Assembly (NCBI GenBank): GCA_005879015.1
Contig: VBMC01000041.1
Location: forward strand, 1-13,966
From: Methanobacteriota archaeon
Lineage (GTDB): Archaea > Thermoplasmatota > Thermoplasmata > RBG-16-68-12
Direction: 5' to 3'
Length of the DNA stretch: 13,966 bases
Position 1 is the first letter of the stretch; every line of letters starts with the position of its first letter. This document shows positions 12,998-13,966 of this stretch, piece after piece. The notes below the pieces were generated by a model, which worked only from the letters and a program-made list of their open reading frames with translations, did not search any database and was not told the DNA's origin. The translations under genes and the position numbers were made by a program.

Positions 12998-13966
12998 ATG
13001 GACAAATCGCTCCAGGGGGTGGCGGCGGTGGCAGCGCTAGCGTGGTACATCGTACGCAGGCTCATCCAGGGCCTGATCACGCTCTTTATCGTCACGGTCA
13101 TCGTGTTCATTCTTTTCGAAGCGATGCCCGGAAGCCCGATCGACCGATTTACCCAAGACCCCAACATATCGCCCGCCACGCTGTTACAGCTCCGACAGTC
13201 TTTCGGGATCGATGATCCCGTCTACATTCGTTTGCTCAAGTTCCTTCGAAACATGTTCACCTTCGACTTCGGACCGTCCTTCCTCGAGGGGCGTGCCGTG
13301 TCCGCGGTGATCGCGGACGCCCTGCCAAAAACGCTCTTCCTCTTCGTCACCGCAACGGTCCTCACCTACGTCTTCGGCATCGTCATCGGCACATTCATCG
13401 CCTGGCGTCGAGGGCGGATCAGCGAAGGATCCGTCGTCGTCAGCAGCCTGTTCTTCAACAACATGCCCTCCTTCTGGATTGGGTTGATCCTCCTGTGGTC
13501 CTTCGCCTTTATCCTGAATTGGTTTCCCCTTCGGGGCTGGACCGATCCCATCTGGACGGCTCAACACTTCCCCTACCTTGCGAGTCGTGGATCGGGCGAC
13601 GTGTTGTTCCAGCTCGTCGACCTGAGCGCCCATGCGTTCCTGCCGATGCTCGCGCTCATCCTCATCAGCGCCGCGGGAGCGATCCTCTTGATGCAAACAT
13701 CCATGCTCGAGGTGATGGGCGAGGATTTCGTGCTAACCGCGCGCGCCAAGGGTCTCTCCGAACGCGTCGTTCGACGGCATCACGTGGCACGGAATGCCTA
13801 CTTGCCTGTCGTCACATCTTTCTCCATCAGCATCGCGTTTTCCATCGGTGGCGCCATCGTCCTCGAGCAAATTTTCTCGTTCTTTGGAGTCGGTTACTAC
13901 TTCCTCCAAGCGCTTCTCAACCAGGACCAGTTCCTCGCGGGCGCCCTCCTCTTCATCATTTCGCTC
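12998..13966 (+). CDS. ABC importer permease, DppB/OppB type (3' end cut off)
   Basis: Inner-membrane channel subunit of a peptide/nickel-type ABC importer. The frame is open from ATG 12998 to the end of the window (323 codons). The N-terminal membrane segment is preceded by WYIVRRLIQG, the usual opening of DppB-type permeases. A periplasmic-side stretch with MPGSPID and FGIDDP follows, then FTFDFGPSF (88-95), several membrane helices and FNNMPSFWIG (153-162). The coupling EAA-type loop, MGEDFVLTARAKGLSERVVRRHHVARNAYLPV (about 240-271), has the conserved Gly252 and contacts the ATPase. IFSFFGVGYY (292-301) is also typical. Family length is about 330-340, so perhaps 20 residues are missing. 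In-frame GTGs at 13019 and 13028 are alternative starts nearer the usual family N-terminus. The gene lies 117 bases after the anchored binding protein. The second permease and ATPases are expected beyond the window. Confidence 0.9.
   Translation, partial: MDKSLQGVAAVAALAWYIVRRLIQGLITLFIVTVIVFILFEAMPGSPIDRFTQDPNISPATLLQLRQSFGIDDPVYIRLLKFLRNMFTFDFGPSFLEGRAVSAVIADALPKTLFLFVTATVLTYVFGIVIGTFIAWRRGRISEGSVVVSSLFFNNMPSFWIGLILLWSFAFILNWFPLRGWTDPIWTAQHFPYLASRGSGDVLFQLVDLSAHAFLPMLALILISAAGAILLMQTSMLEVMGEDFVLTARAKGLSERVVRRHHVARNAYLPVVTSFSISIAFSIGGAIVLEQIFSFFGVGYYFLQALLNQDQFLAGALLFIISL

Noticed and set aside
13184..13696. A 170-codon minus-strand open frame near the right end
   Set aside because: It lies opposite the DppB-type permease, whose membrane helices and coupling loop are clear on the plus strand.
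1..13966. CRISPR arrays, tRNA or rRNA genes, transposons and attachment sites
   Set aside because: No spaced direct repeats, tRNA cloverleaf landmarks, rRNA-like blocks, transposase genes or terminal inverted repeats were found by eye on either strand.

Overview
This window is GC-rich chromosomal DNA from an archaeon. It carries the archaeal/eukaryal-type transcription factor TFB, the H/ACA ribonucleoprotein subunit Gar1, an archaeal type II glyceraldehyde-3-phosphate dehydrogenase (SCNTTGL active site) and an archaeal-type phosphopantetheine adenylyltransferase. AT-rich TATA-like boxes stand out sharply from the GC-rich background, and several lie about 26 bases before a start codon, as expected for leaderless or short-leader archaeal mRNAs. 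A GC-rich member of the Thermoplasmatota is my best guess from the overall flavour of the genes, but nothing here proves that assignment.

Layout. Bases 1-495 hold the end of an unrecognised multi-spanning membrane protein. Bases 524-1688 on the minus strand are a compact gar1-tfb operon whose two genes overlap, driven from a clear TATA box near 1729. Bases 1923-4112 on the plus strand are a pair: a PLP-dependent aminotransferase and a homoserine-dehydrogenase-family protein, in an operon. Bases 4150-5139 encode a two-domain fusion of phosphopantetheine adenylyltransferase with a DUF84/YjjX-like NTP phosphatase. A 63-residue zinc-binding protein lies tail-to-tail with it on the minus strand, their stop codons interleaved in one CTAG. 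The type II GAPDH gene (5438-6457) follows. Next come two divergently transcribed tRNA modification genes, a TrmJ-like 2'-O-methyltransferase on minus and TruA pseudouridine synthase on plus, whose start regions and core promoters interlock.

The right third (8207-13966) is the beginning of a peptide/nickel-type ABC importer locus. A very large secreted family-5 solute-binding protein with a stalk of Ig-like domains and a C-terminal membrane anchor is followed by a DppB/OppB-type permease that runs off the end. The binding-protein gene is split by one in-frame TGA at 10913-10915, after 902 codons. The same frame continues open for a further 654 codons with uninterrupted domain logic and ends in the membrane anchor. 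If the stop is real, the first product would be released without its anchor. This stop is the most notable anomaly in the window.

Most of the left two thirds is ordinary archaeal housekeeping: transcription, rRNA/tRNA modification, amino acid metabolism, coenzyme A synthesis, nucleotide-pool cleaning and central carbon metabolism. I saw no CRISPR array, tRNA, rRNA, insertion sequence or defence system, and I do not see a convincing entirely new system. The best leads are the split binding protein, the interlocked trmJ/truA promoters, the PPAT-NTPase fusion and the altered C-terminal loop of the homoserine-dehydrogenase-like protein.
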